Counted from the stretch's first letter, positions 19,438 to 28,962 are shown. The stretch: 64,000 bases of DNA from Litorimonas sp965205225 (GCA_965205225.1 CBDBFZ010000003.1:1054001-1118000), one strand, 5' to 3'. The notes: a model not told the origin generated them from the letters alone. Numbers and translations: made by a program.

Positions 19438-21576
19438 ATGAAAAAGTTCTTCCTCGGTCTTGCCGTTCTTCTTATTGCCGCATTTGTGGTTGGGGCGGTC
19501 TATTTATGGACTCCGGGGCCGCGGGATTTTGATGCCGACGCAGCCCGGGTTGTCGCGCAGGACTATGACGCCCGCATCATTCGCGACAATTACGGTGTGC
19601 CGCATATTTTCGGCAAAACCGATGCCGATGCTCACTTCGGTTTTGCCTATGCCCATGCCGAGGATAGCTGGGAGATCATGGAAGAAACTCTGCTGGCTGG
19701 GCGGGGTATGGCGAGCCAGTATCGGGGACAGGCTGATGCGCCGGCCGATTATCTCTATGATCTCTTCCGGGTCGAGCAGGCTGTTGCAGCCGGAGATCTC
19801 GGAATTCCGGAGGATGTGCAAGCGATTATAAGGGCTTACGCGGCTGGCATGAACCTGTTCGGCGCCAATCATCCTGATCGTGTGACTCCTGGCCTGTTGC
19901 CTGTCACGGAAGACGATATCAATGCGGCTGTGATGTGGCTGACGCCGTTTTTCTACCATCTGGACGGATATCTTGAACCCCTTTTCAGTGAGACTGATGC
20001 CCTGCAAGTCTCGCCTTGGCAGCAGCAGTCGAGTCTGGAATTGGATGAGGTTCGGGGGTCCAACGGGTTTGCGATCGCACCGTCGCGTAGTGCGGATGGC
20101 CATACCCGCTTGGTCATCAATTCGCACCAGCCGATGAATGGCCGATACGCGTGGTATGAAACCCATCTTGTGAGCGAAGAAGGGTTGAATATAGCGGGCG
20201 GGACATTTCCGGGTACGCCAGTCGTGCCGCAGGGGATTACACCGAATACCGCTTGGACTCACACCGTTAATCGACCGGATTTGATCGATATCTACAAGCT
20301 GGTCGTCGACGATGAGGATGACCCGCAGATCTATCAACTGGACGGCGAATGGCGCGCGTTTGACTGGGGTGAGTCCCGATTCCGGGTCAAATTATTGGGG
20401 CCGTTCTCACTACCAGTAAAACGCGATGCGCTCTGGTCTGAGCATGGGCCTGTTCTTTCCACGCCAAACGGTCATTTTGCCCTTCGGTTCGCGGGTCTGG
20501 GCGAAACAGCGTCCGTTGAGCAATGGTATCGGATGGCGAAAGCGACCAATCTTGAGGAATGGCGCGCAGCACTCAGCATCAATGGTGTTCTGTCCTTCAA
20601 CATCGTCTATGGGGACCGTGACGGTAATATCGGCACGATCTATAATGGCCGTATTCCAGACCGGATCGAAGGACCCGACTGGTCTGAAATTCTGCCTGGT
20701 GATGATAGCCGCCTGATCTGGAATGGATTCCGGGATGTCTCGGATTTGCCGCAGCACTGGAATCCGGACTGCGGTTGGTTGTTCTCGGCCAATGCTACGC
20801 CGTTTATGGTGACGGATCCGGAATGCGACAACGTCCGAGAGGATTTCTCATCGACCTTCGGGATCGAGGACCGGATTACCAATCGATCCCGGCGTGCTAT
20901 CAAGCTGTTCACGCAAGATGCATCAATCACGCGCGAGGAGTTGCTTCGGTACCGAGCGGACGCGATGTATGACCCGGAGTCGGACCTGATGCAGCTGGTT
21001 GTCGAACTGGTCGGAATGCCAAGCGAGGATAAAGCCGTGAAAGCGGCTCAGGACGTGTTGCGGAATTGGGACGGTAGCGCCGATCAGACCTCTCGCAGTG
21101 CCGCGCTGTCCATCATCACGGGCGTTCGGACGCTGGGCTATGAATTCACGGACAAGGCTGACGCGTCTCTGGACATATTGAAGACTGTGGCGGCAGAGCT
21201 GGAAACGGCTTTCGGTCGGGTCGATCCTGAATGGGGCGAGGTGAATCGCATCGTGCGTGGCGATGAAAACTGGGCGTTGGACGGTGCACCGGACGTGTTG
21301 CGAGCCATCTATTCAGACAAAGACGGCGTCGCGAATCAAGGCTATCTCAATGCCTTTGCAGGGGACACACACATCATGGTCGCCGATTGGTCGCCAGACG
21401 GTACGCTCCGGGCCGAAAGCATCCATCAATATGGTGCCGCGACCGTGGATGAAAGCTCTCCGCATTTTGATGATCAGGTCGAAATGTTTTCCAAACATCA
21501 ATATAAGACGATGCCCATGACGCTGGAAGACGTGCTTGCCGTTGCAGCGGAAGATTACCGCCCGGGAGAGCGCTGA
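19438..21576 (+). CDS. Penicillin acylase family (Ntn-hydrolase, S45) enzyme
   Basis: 712 aa from the ATG at 19438. This start is chosen over 19387 because it opens directly with a classic membrane anchor or signal segment (MKKFFLGLAVLLIAAFVVGAV). The family is made as a precursor that cuts itself; the new N-terminal residue of the beta chain is the nucleophile. Here that residue is Ser208 in RGSNGFAIAP. The alpha-chain region has the usual RDNYGVPHIFG and FGFAYAHAEDSW motifs. Members hydrolyse amide bonds in penicillins, N-acyl-homoserine lactones or other acylated amines; the substrate cannot be told from sequence. Likely periplasmic. The gene converges on alanine racemase with a 22-bp overlap of the 3' ends. 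Confidence 0.85.
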   Translation: MKKFFLGLAVLLIAAFVVGAVYLWTPGPRDFDADAARVVAQDYDARIIRDNYGVPHIFGKTDADAHFGFAYAHAEDSWEIMEETLLAGRGMASQYRGQADAPADYLYDLFRVEQAVAAGDLGIPEDVQAIIRAYAAGMNLFGANHPDRVTPGLLPVTEDDINAAVMWLTPFFYHLDGYLEPLFSETDALQVSPWQQQSSLELDEVRGSNGFAIAPSRSADGHTRLVINSHQPMNGRYAWYETHLVSEEGLNIAGGTFPGTPVVPQGITPNTAWTHTVNRPDLIDIYKLVVDDEDDPQIYQLDGEWRAFDWGESRFRVKLLGPFSLPVKRDALWSEHGPVLSTPNGHFALRFAGLGETASVEQWYRMAKATNLEEWRAALSINGVLSFNIVYGDRDGNIGTIYNGRIPDRIEGPDWSEILPGDDSRLIWNGFRDVSDLPQHWNPDCGWLFSANATPFMVTDPECDNVREDFSSTFGIEDRITNRSRRAIKLFTQDASITREELLRYRADAMYDPESDLMQLVVELVGMPSEDKAVKAAQDVLRNWDGSADQTSRSAALSIITGVRTLGYEFTDKADASLDILKTVAAELETAFGRVDPEWGEVNRIVRGDENWALDGAPDVLRAIYSDKDGVANQGYLNAFAGDTHIMVADWSPDGTLRAESIHQYGAATVDESSPHFDDQVEMFSKHQYKTMPMTLEDVLAVAAEDYRPGER

Positions 21577-22853
21577 GGTCGACCGCCGCTCCGTCCAGCT
21601 GGACGATGACCACCTGGCTTTCTGGGCCCGCCCGGTTTGCGAGGGTCTGTAGGTTTGCGATGAGGGGGGGGGGGACCAGAAGATTTTGGGCTCGAGGGCT
21701 TTGGGTCAGACGTCTTTGCGTCCGGCGCGACCATATACCTACCTTTATCGTTCTTGGGTTTCCAGTAGTCCCGGCGCACGCGTTGGCCGAGCCGGACCAG
21801 GAGCTCGTAATTGAACGTGCCCACGGCTTTCGCCTGCGCCTCCAATCTGTCTCCGAGGAAAACGGCGACGCCGCCAACCTGCACAGTCATGTGCAGGTCC
21901 GTCACATCAAGGATCGTTAAATCCATCGAGACACGGCCAACGATTGGGACGTCCTCATCATGAATAACGGCGTGAGCGACATTGGACATGGCAATCGGTA
22001 CGCCGTCCGCGTAACCGGCCCCGACCGTCGCCAAACGCATATCGCGTTTGGCAATATGTGTCGCATTGTAACCAATAGTTTCACCCGCCTTGACTTCATG
22101 CAGCTGCAGGATCGGAGCGAGGAGTTTAACGACGGGTTTGCTGATTTCCTGAGCAGGTTTCTGGGTCGCCATACCCCCGTATAGCCCAATACCCGGACGA
22201 ACCATCTGGAAGTGATAATCCTTGCCAAGATAAATACCTGCCGTACTCGCAAGACTGAGCGGCGTGGGCGGAAGTGTTGCTGCTAGTGCTTTGAAATTTT
22301 TTAATTGTTCCGCATTCAGCGGATGGTCTGCCATCGACGCACAGGCTAGATGGCTCATAATCCACTCAGGATTAAGGGCCCTCCAGAGCGCATGGTCACT
22401 GGCCAGCATCGCCACTTCCGCAGCGGGCATGCCAAGCCGGTTCATGCCGCTCTCGATATGGATCGCCGTATAGGGTGGATTATTCGTTTCACGTGCAACA
22501 TCGGCCCAATATCGAGCTTGGCCGATGGAGTTGATCACGGGTTTCAACTTTGCGCCCAGCAGCGCCGCTTTATCGCGCGGAGCTGGGCCATTCAGCACAT
22601 AGATAGCGGCGTTCGGACCGATCGCATCTCGAAGGATTTTACCTTCGCCAGCTGTGGCAACGAAGTAGATACGACAGCCAGCACCGTAAAGCGCGCGGCC
22701 AACAGCTTCGGCGCCCAATCCATAAGCATCGGCCTTGACGGCCGCAGCGACCTTGGCGCGCGGAGTCAGGTCTATGAAGGCTTCGTAATTTGCCTTGATC
22801 TGCGCAAGGTCGATGCGCAAGGTCGGGCGGGTTGAATGGGGCGGCAGGCTCAT
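21555..22853 (-). CDS. alr: Alanine racemase with an added proline-rich C-terminal tail
   Basis: 432 aa. It interconverts L- and D-alanine with PLP for peptidoglycan. Lys40 in AAAVKADAYGLG is the PLP lysine; RPGIGLYG and the IGYNATH/GAGYADG motifs of the C-terminal beta domain are present. The enzyme fold should end near residue 370 (LGQRVRRDYW). The remaining 60 or so residues are Pro/Lys/Arg/Gly-rich (SSPKSSGPPPPHRKP, then PGGPRKPGGHRP), longer than the usual 360-375 aa. The tail contains a run of ten C at 21665-21674, so its reading frame depends on tract length. It converges with the acylase gene. Confidence 0.93.
   Translation of the reverse strand: MSLPPHSTRPTLRIDLAQIKANYEAFIDLTPRAKVAAAVKADAYGLGAEAVGRALYGAGCRIYFVATAGEGKILRDAIGPNAAIYVLNGPAPRDKAALLGAKLKPVINSIGQARYWADVARETNNPPYTAIHIESGMNRLGMPAAEVAMLASDHALWRALNPEWIMSHLACASMADHPLNAEQLKNFKALAATLPPTPLSLASTAGIYLGKDYHFQMVRPGIGLYGGMATQKPAQEISKPVVKLLAPILQLHEVKAGETIGYNATHIAKRDMRLATVGAGYADGVPIAMSNVAHAVIHDEDVPIVGRVSMDLTILDVTDLHMTVQVGGVAVFLGDRLEAQAKAVGTFNYELLVRLGQRVRRDYWKPKNDKGRYMVAPDAKTSDPKPSSPKSSGPPPPHRKPTDPRKPGGPRKPGGHRPAGRSGGRPQRSPGR
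21665..21674. repeat. G10/C10 homopolymer inside alr
   Basis: Ten consecutive G on the plus strand, read as CCCCCCCCCC in alr and encoding the PPPP of the tail. Gain or loss of one base would swap the last part of the tail for a different sequence without touching the catalytic domains. Confidence 0.9.
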
Positions 22854-22917
22854 GCCGCCGCGCCTAGGCGGGCATTACGGCGATTGCAAGGTGAGTGACA
22901 GGCGCGCTGCAGAGTAG

Positions 22918-23532
22918 CTAAAGACTGGTCGCGACCTTGGCATTGCACGCAATCGCGGCCCAATCCCGATTTGCGAGTGAGGTTTTGTCAATCACCCAGG
23001 ATCCCCCTACGCAGACAACATTGGAGAGATCCAGATAGCGGCGGACGTCATCGCGACCAATCCCGCCCGTTGGCATGAAGGAGAGTTGCGGCAGTGGACC
23101 GCCAATCGCTTTCAGAATGGAAACCCCGCCAGCGGTTTCAGCCGGGAAAAATTTCACGGTTTCGAAGTCATGCTCAATCATGGCGACGGCCTCACCAACT
23201 GTGCTAATGCCCGGAACGCAAGGCAGGCTGTTCGCCTCAATCGCATCCAGCAAGCGCGGGGTTGTGCCAGGCGTGATAATGAAATCAACACCGATCTTGG
23301 CACATTGTTCGACTTGTTCCGTGCTGATCACCGTGCCGACACCCAGCATGATGTCGTGATTGGCGTCCTTGAGGGCCTGAATGACATCCACTGCGTTGGG
23401 CGTACGGAGCGTCAGTTCAATGACATCGATGCCTCCGTCGAGCAGCGCATCGGCGAGCGGAATAACGTCATCTGGGGTATCTAGGTCAACGACAGGTACA
23501 ACCTGACACCGTCGCAGTCGCATCATGTCCAC
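22918..23532 (-). CDS. eda: 2-dehydro-3-deoxy-phosphogluconate (KDPG) aldolase
   Basis: 204 aa. It splits KDPG into pyruvate and glyceraldehyde-3-phosphate, the last Entner-Doudoroff step. Glu39 (DVIELTLRT), the GVGTV and FIITPGTTP motifs, the Schiff-base Lys127 (VKFFPAE) and the phosphate loop FMPTGGIG are all present, and the length is normal. The first codon is GTG at 23532 with AGGA about six bases upstream; in-frame ATGs at 23526 and 23523 are alternatives. It is transcribed away from the LacI-type regulator, and the shared upstream region holds a palindromic operator (23596-23611), so regulation by that protein is likely. Confidence 0.95.
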   Translation of the reverse strand: MDMMRLRRCQVVPVVDLDTPDDVIPLADALLDGGIDVIELTLRTPNAVDVIQALKDANHDIMLGVGTVISTEQVEQCAKIGVDFIITPGTTPRLLDAIEANSLPCVPGISTVGEAVAMIEHDFETVKFFPAETAGGVSILKAIGGPLPQLSFMPTGGIGRDDVRRYLDLSNVVCVGGSWVIDKTSLANRDWAAIACNAKVATSL

Positions 23533-23595
23533 AATCTATCCTCAATCAGGAAGGGGCATTGAAATGCCCGAATTCGCGACCGGAGCTAGGATCGC

Positions 23596-23611
23596 TTGAC
23601 ACTGCTGTCAA
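23596..23611. promoter_or_regulatory. Predicted LacI-family operator between eda and the regulator
   Basis: TTGACACTGCTGTCAA is an inverted repeat (TTGACA, four bases, TGTCAA) in the middle of the divergent intergenic region. Each half can serve as a TTGACA -35 box for one direction, so binding should block both promoters. It matches the palindrome upstream of zwf at 24735-24750. The site is seen; its use by the neighbouring regulator is inference. Confidence 0.65.
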
Positions 23612-23701
23612 CGCCGCCGCAGTAAGGTCTTTAAAATGATTAGCGCGGCTTCGAGTCTCGGAACGCGATCAAGGCTAAAGGATCAGGTAACAATAACAGC
23701 C

Positions 23702-24712
23702 ATGAAAGCGATCATCACCGATGTGGCCAAACAGGCAGGCGTCTCAATGAAGACGGTGTCTCGGGTTCTGAATAATGAGCCGAATGTCGCTACGGCAACG
23801 CGCGACCGGGTCATGGAGGTCGCCGCGACTCTGCAATACCGACCCAATTTGGCAGCGCGCGGGCTTGCCAGCTCGAAATCCTACCTGATCGCGCTGCTCT
23901 ACGACAATGCGAGCGCGAGCTACATTACGAACATCCAGCGCGGTGCAATCGAGGCGTGCCGACAGAATGGGTATCATCTTTTGCTTGAGCCCATGCCGTA
24001 TGAGCAGGCCAATAGTCTTGATGCCGAAACACTGTTGCGCAGATTGGGTGTTGATGGAGTTATTCTGACACCGCCGCTTTCAGACTCGCTTGTGCTGAGA
24101 GAATCCTTGCGCCGTTTGAATATGCGCCACGTCGCTGTGGCTCCGAACAAGTTGGAAGAGGTGTATGCGGTTCGGATGGACGATGTCGAAGCCGCGTTTC
24201 AGATGACGTCCTATCTGATTGAACAGGGTCATCGTGATATCGGCTTCATTCTAGGTCATCCGGATCATGGCGCAATGGCATTACGGCGCAATGGGTTCGA
24301 GAAGGCCTTGAAACAGGCCGGTATTCCGCTCAACGAAGACAGGGTTATCGCGGGCGATTTTTCGTTTCGTTCTGGCGTTGAAGCGGCAGAGAAGTTGCTG
24401 AATGATCCAACCCATCGGCCAACAGCGATTTTTGCTTCCAATGACGATATGGCGGCAGGTGTGATCAGCGTTGCTGGGAGGTTGAGTATTTCTGTACCAG
24501 AGGAACTTTCTGTCTCCGGTTTCGATGATACACCGATCGCCCAGGTCATCTGGCCCCAACTGACAACGATTGCACAGCCTATTCACCGAATGGGCTTCAA
24601 GGCAGCAAATATTCTAATCAAGCGAGATAATTTGGACGAGCCGAAAATCTGCACGCTCGATTTTGAACTTGTGATTCGGGACTCGACCTTGGACGGCCCC
24701 ACATCAGGGTAA
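23702..24712 (+). CDS. LacI-family transcriptional regulator of the Entner-Doudoroff locus
   Basis: 336 aa from the ATG at 23702. An earlier start at 23636 would add 22 residues before the DNA-binding helix, so the later one is preferred. The N-terminus is a LacI helix-turn-helix (IITDVAKQAGVSMKTVSRVLNN) with the hinge helix YRPNLAARGLAS, followed by a periplasmic-binding-protein-like sensor domain (residues about 60-330). It lies between eda (divergent) and zwf (same strand), each with the same palindrome upstream. It is therefore probably an autoregulated repressor responding to a sugar or an Entner-Doudoroff phosphate intermediate; the effector cannot be read from sequence. Confidence 0.9.
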   Translation: MKAIITDVAKQAGVSMKTVSRVLNNEPNVATATRDRVMEVAATLQYRPNLAARGLASSKSYLIALLYDNASASYITNIQRGAIEACRQNGYHLLLEPMPYEQANSLDAETLLRRLGVDGVILTPPLSDSLVLRESLRRLNMRHVAVAPNKLEEVYAVRMDDVEAAFQMTSYLIEQGHRDIGFILGHPDHGAMALRRNGFEKALKQAGIPLNEDRVIAGDFSFRSGVEAAEKLLNDPTHRPTAIFASNDDMAAGVISVAGRLSISVPEELSVSGFDDTPIAQVIWPQLTTIAQPIHRMGFKAANILIKRDNLDEPKICTLDFELVIRDSTLDGPTSG

Positions 24713-24734
24713 GTTTTCCGGGGATGAGTGATTA

Positions 24735-24750
24735 TTGACAGCGCTGTCAG
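24735..24750. promoter_or_regulatory. Predicted LacI-family operator upstream of zwf
   Basis: TTGACAGCGCTGTCAG contains a perfect 14-bp palindrome, TGACAGCGCTGTCA (24736-24749). Its first bases form a consensus -35 hexamer (TTGACA, 24735-24740), with CATATG 17 bp further on as a weak -10, so the operator would overlap the promoter of the zwf-pgl-edd-glk operon. Same half-sites as 23596-23611. Confidence 0.65.
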
Positions 24751-24841
24751 TGTTAATCATATGATTTGTTCAGCGCATGTGACTCTTACCTGTCACGCAC
24801 CTACTTCATGGGGAAGTTTTTTGGCTGATCGCGATCCGGAA

Positions 24842-26347
24842 ATGGATGCAAATGTCGGGGACGCAGAAGAGGCGGGCCGGTCTGCATTCGTTCCTGTCAA
24901 ACCGTTTGAACTTGTTGTGTTTGGTGCCACAGGCGATCTGGTCCGACGCAAACTTCTGCCATCCCTGTACCACCGTTATTGCGACGGTCAGATTCCAAAA
25001 GATTCACGGATTATCGGTGTCTCGCGTTCGGATCTGAGCCGGGACGATTTCATCAAACTGGTTGAAGACAGCTACCACGAATTCGAAGATGATCCTGACC
25101 TCGATAAAGACTGCTTCTCAGACTTTGCGAAAATGCTGGATTATGTCTCGATTGATGTGACGTCGAAGAAAGCCAGCTGGTCGGCTCTCGAATCGCGCCT
25201 TGATGGCAAGGCAAAATTGATCCGTATTTTCTATCTCGCTATGCCGCCGCGCCTGTTTGTTCAGATCGCGAAAGGGCTTGATCAAGCAGATCTGGCCCAT
25301 TCTGAAAGCCGCGTTGTTCTGGAAAAACCGCTCGGTAAGGACTTCGCCTCAGCAGATGAGATCAATGAAGGCGTCGGGCGCGTGTTTGACGAGAACAGGA
25401 TCTACCGGATCGACCATTATCTAGGCAAGGAAACCGTCCAGAACCTCATGGTGCTGCGTTTCGGGAACATTCTGCTGGAGCCATTATGGAACAGCCGGGC
25501 GATTGAGCATATCGAAATTACGGTTGCTGAGAGCATCGGTGTCGAGGGACGTGGCGGTTATTATGACAGTTCCGGTGCGCTGCGCGACATGGTGCAGAAC
25601 CATTTGCTTCAATTACTCTGCTTAACCACCATGGAGCCCCCAGCCTCAATTGATGCCGATGATCTTCGAACCGAGAAAATCAAAGTGTTGCAAGCGCTCA
25701 AGCCGGTCACGGTCGATGATGTGAAGGAAACGACTGTTCGCGCGCAATATATTCGCGGTCAAGTCGATGGCGAAACAGTGCAGGACTATCTTTCCGATGT
25801 CGATGTCGACGCATCCAAGACGGAAAGTTTCGTTGCGATTCACACTGAAATCCAGAACTGGCGCTGGTCCGGTGTGCCCATCTATATTCTGTCCGGCAAA
25901 CGGATGGCCAAACGGCGTTCTGAGATCGTTATTCAGTTCCGGCCCGTGCCGCATTCCATTTTCGGGGACTCGACCAAGGTTGATCCCAACAAGCTGGTTA
26001 TTCGGTTACAGCCCGACGAGGCTGTTACGCTCTGGATGGAAATCAAGGAGCCCGGAGCCGGTGGCTTGCGCTTGAAGACTTTGCCGTTGAACCTCTCTTA
26101 CGCTGACAATTTCACCGTCCGTTATCCAGATGCCTATGAACGTCTCCTTCTAGATGTTGTCAGAGGCAATCTGTCTTTGTTCATGCGCCGCGACGAAGTC
26201 GAAGCCGCCTGGCGGTGGGTCGATGGAATTATTGATGCCTGGGACGAAGTCGATCAGCGGATCAGTCTCTACCCGGCGGGATCGGATGGTCCGGATGCAG
26301 CGAATTTCATGCTGGAACAGCTTGGCGATAAATGGTCGAGCGCCTGA
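24842..26347 (+). CDS. zwf: Glucose-6-phosphate 1-dehydrogenase
   Basis: 501 aa. It oxidises glucose-6-phosphate to 6-phosphogluconolactone with NAD(P)+. The nucleotide-binding loop VVFGATGDLVRRKLLPSLY (residues 25-43) and the substrate/catalytic motif RIDHYLGKE (Asp191-His192, Lys196) are present. The ATG at 24842 is taken as the start. An upstream TTG at 24821 preceded by GGGGAAG is a fair alternative adding seven residues; the frame back to 24728 overlaps the operator and is rejected. First gene of the zwf-pgl-edd-glk operon; its stop overlaps the start of pgl (TGATG). Confidence 0.96.
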   Translation: MDANVGDAEEAGRSAFVPVKPFELVVFGATGDLVRRKLLPSLYHRYCDGQIPKDSRIIGVSRSDLSRDDFIKLVEDSYHEFEDDPDLDKDCFSDFAKMLDYVSIDVTSKKASWSALESRLDGKAKLIRIFYLAMPPRLFVQIAKGLDQADLAHSESRVVLEKPLGKDFASADEINEGVGRVFDENRIYRIDHYLGKETVQNLMVLRFGNILLEPLWNSRAIEHIEITVAESIGVEGRGGYYDSSGALRDMVQNHLLQLLCLTTMEPPASIDADDLRTEKIKVLQALKPVTVDDVKETTVRAQYIRGQVDGETVQDYLSDVDVDASKTESFVAIHTEIQNWRWSGVPIYILSGKRMAKRRSEIVIQFRPVPHSIFGDSTKVDPNKLVIRLQPDEAVTLWMEIKEPGAGGLRLKTLPLNLSYADNFTVRYPDAYERLLLDVVRGNLSLFMRRDEVEAAWRWVDGIIDAWDEVDQRISLYPAGSDGPDAANFMLEQLGDKWSSA

Positions 26348-27060
26348 TGGGCACGATCGATCTCAGATTGTTCGAGCACAAGGCGTCACTGATTACAGCC
26401 GCGGCAGATCATCTCACAGCGATTTTAAGCGACGCGCTAGATCGACAGGGCCGCGCTAGCGCCATGCTGTCGGGCGGATCGAGCCCCAAACCCGTTTACG
26501 AACGGTTGGCGCAGGCACCGCTGGCGTGGAACGGCATTGGCCTTAGCTTGGTTGATGAGCGTTGGGTGCCAGCTGACGCGCCGGGGTCGAATGCGGATTT
26601 CATTCGCGGGTGTTTTGCGGGCACAGCTGCAGAGCGCGCTCATTTCGTACCTTTATTCAATGGCCATGCCTCGGCTGTGCAGGGGATTGAGGCGGCGGAA
26701 CAGGCTTTGGCTTTAATTGCCCAGCCTTTCGATCTTTGCGTCCTTGGTATGGGTAGGGATGGGCATACAGCCTCTTGGTTTCCGCGTAGCGGCGGGCTGG
26801 AAGCCGCACTGGATCCCAGTTCCGGTGCTGTCCTTACGGCGATTGATGCTACGGGCTGCGATGTCGCCGGAGATCACACAGACCGGATCACGCTGACCTA
26901 CGCGGCCATTGCCGCTTCAAAACATGTTGTGTTGATTTTGCCGAGTGCAGAAAAGCTCGCTATTTTCAATGAGGCTATGGGCCGCGATGTACTGGACGCG
27001 CCCGTGAAAGCGCTGCAATCGCTGAGCGACCAATGGACTCTCTTTGGCCTGGACACCTGA
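26347..27060 (+). CDS. pgl: 6-phosphogluconolactonase
   Basis: 237 aa, DevB/Pgl type (SugarP isomerase fold). It hydrolyses 6-phosphogluconolactone to 6-phosphogluconate. LSGGSSPKP near the N-terminus, VDERWVP and the LGMGRDGHTASWFP motif are diagnostic. The ATG at 26347 overlaps the zwf stop (TGATG), which implies translational coupling. Edd follows after one base. Confidence 0.95.
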   Translation: MGTIDLRLFEHKASLITAAADHLTAILSDALDRQGRASAMLSGGSSPKPVYERLAQAPLAWNGIGLSLVDERWVPADAPGSNADFIRGCFAGTAAERAHFVPLFNGHASAVQGIEAAEQALALIAQPFDLCVLGMGRDGHTASWFPRSGGLEAALDPSSGAVLTAIDATGCDVAGDHTDRITLTYAAIAASKHVVLILPSAEKLAIFNEAMGRDVLDAPVKALQSLSDQWTLFGLDT

Positions 27061-27061
27061 C

Positions 27062-28909
27062 ATGAGCGTGAAAGCCGACCTGCAAGCCGTGACGGACCGG
27101 ATCATTGAACGATCCGCCGCAACGCGTGCAGGCTATATAGATGATTGCCGCGCCAACATGCGCTCTGGTCCGCGCCGCAAACGGCTTTCTGAAGGGAATA
27201 TTGCGCATGCAACGGCCGCATGTCCCGTTCTGGAGAAAACCGAGTTGCTAGGCGCACGCTGGCCGAACATCGGCATCGTCACGGCCTATAATGACATGTT
27301 GTCGGCTCATCAACCGTTCAAACGCTTTCCTGACATCGTCAAACATGCCGCCCAGCGTAACGGCGCGATAGCTCAGGTGGCAGGAGGTGTTCCAGCCATG
27401 TGCGACGGGGTCACGCAGGGTCAGGACGGGATGGAGCTCTCGCTCTTCTCGCGCGATGTCATTGCGCGCTCGACTGCGATTGCGCTGAGCCATGACTGTT
27501 TCGATGCCGCCATCCACCTCGGCGTGTGTGACAAGATCGTTCCCGGATTGTTGATTGCTGCGCTCCGTTATGGGTATTTGCCGCATATTTTTGCTCCGGC
27601 CGGACCGATGCCTTCCGGGATCACCAACCCTGAAAAGGCCAGGGTCCGCCAGCAATTTGCAGCAGGTGAGGTGGGCCGCGACGTTCTTCTGGCGGCGGAA
27701 GCGGCCAGCTATCACGCGCCTGGAACCTGTACCTTCTACGGCACGGCCAACACGAACCAGATGCTCATGGAAATTATGGGGCTGCAACTGCCAGGTAGCT
27801 CTTTCATTCATCCTAACACACCACTCCGCGATGCGATGACGGCGCAGACGACGCGGCGCGCTGTCCAGATTACCAATATGGGCGACGAATTTACCCCCGC
27901 CTGTAATGTAATTGACGAAAAGGCGATCGTGAACGGCCTTGTCGGACTGATGGCAACGGGTGGGTCGACTAATTTGACTATCCACCTTTCATCGATCGCG
28001 CGTAGCGCTGGTATCCTGATCAACTGGGGTGACTATGCCGATATTTCTCATATCGTGCCGCTGATCAGCCGTATCTATCCGAACGGTGTCGCTGACGTGA
28101 ATCATTTTCATGCCGCTGGCGGCATGGCCTATTTGATCGGGGAGTTGATTGGTGCAGAACTGTTGCACACGGACGTAACTACAGTCGCGGGCGGCGAGGG
28201 TCTGATCGAATATACACGTGAGCCGATCCGGAATGCGCATGCAGAAGCGGACACGGTCATTTTCAGACCAGGGCCGACTGAAAGTCTTGATCATGACGTG
28301 CTGACGATGGTTACCAAACCCTTCAGACCTGATGGTGGACTGGCGCTGATGGCCGGTAATCTCGGTCGAGGCGTGATGAAAGTGTCAGCGGTCAAGCGCG
28401 ACAACTGGCTGGTCGAAGCGCCCGCTATCGTGATTGATGACCAGAATGATTTGATGGCGATGCATAAAGCAGGTGAGCTTGAACGTGATTTTGTCGCTGT
28501 GTTGCGGTTTCAGGGGCCACGCGCGAACGGCATGCCGGAGCTTCACAAACTCACACCGATTCTCGGCTTGCAGCAGGACAAAGGGTTTCGCGTCGCCATT
28601 GTAACGGATGGGCGCATGTCCGGGGCATCGGGTAAAGTGCCTGCCGCCATTCACATGCATCCAGAAGCGTTGCTGGGCGGGCCGCTATCGCGGATCGAGA
28701 CGGGCGATATTGTTCGACTTGACCCGGCGAATGGGTCCGTGTCGGTCGTCGATGTGGATTTGTCGCAAAGAAAAGCGGTCGAAGCACCCATTCGGACGAA
28801 TCTTTCGAATCTGGGTATGGATATGTTTGCGCCGCAGCGTTCAGTGGTGTCTGATGCCGAAAGCGGGGCGTCGACGTTAGGGGATATGGATAGGATGGCA
28901 GAGACCTGA
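27062..28909 (+). CDS. edd: Phosphogluconate dehydratase
   Basis: 615 aa, IlvD/Edd family, iron-sulfur enzyme. It dehydrates 6-phosphogluconate to KDPG, the substrate of Eda. Family motifs GGVPAMCDGVTQGQDGMELS, SHDCFDAAIHLGVCDKIVPG and GTCTFYGTANTNQMLMEIMG are intact, including cysteines expected to hold the cluster. The C-terminal half has GRMSGASGKVPAAIH. The ATG at 27062 lies one base after the pgl stop. Length is normal. Confidence 0.96.
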   Translation: MSVKADLQAVTDRIIERSAATRAGYIDDCRANMRSGPRRKRLSEGNIAHATAACPVLEKTELLGARWPNIGIVTAYNDMLSAHQPFKRFPDIVKHAAQRNGAIAQVAGGVPAMCDGVTQGQDGMELSLFSRDVIARSTAIALSHDCFDAAIHLGVCDKIVPGLLIAALRYGYLPHIFAPAGPMPSGITNPEKARVRQQFAAGEVGRDVLLAAEAASYHAPGTCTFYGTANTNQMLMEIMGLQLPGSSFIHPNTPLRDAMTAQTTRRAVQITNMGDEFTPACNVIDEKAIVNGLVGLMATGGSTNLTIHLSSIARSAGILINWGDYADISHIVPLISRIYPNGVADVNHFHAAGGMAYLIGELIGAELLHTDVTTVAGGEGLIEYTREPIRNAHAEADTVIFRPGPTESLDHDVLTMVTKPFRPDGGLALMAGNLGRGVMKVSAVKRDNWLVEAPAIVIDDQNDLMAMHKAGELERDFVAVLRFQGPRANGMPELHKLTPILGLQQDKGFRVAIVTDGRMSGASGKVPAAIHMHPEALLGGPLSRIETGDIVRLDPANGSVSVVDVDLSQRKAVEAPIRTNLSNLGMDMFAPQRSVVSDAESGASTLGDMDRMAET

Positions 28910-28962
28910 CGGTCGTCCAACTGTTACCATCCAGACGAATAAAAAGAGTTAGGGGAACCTCA

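Noticed and set aside
24728..24841. Extended N-terminus for zwf
   Set aside because: It would be translated from within the predicted operator/promoter and adds residues not found in the family.
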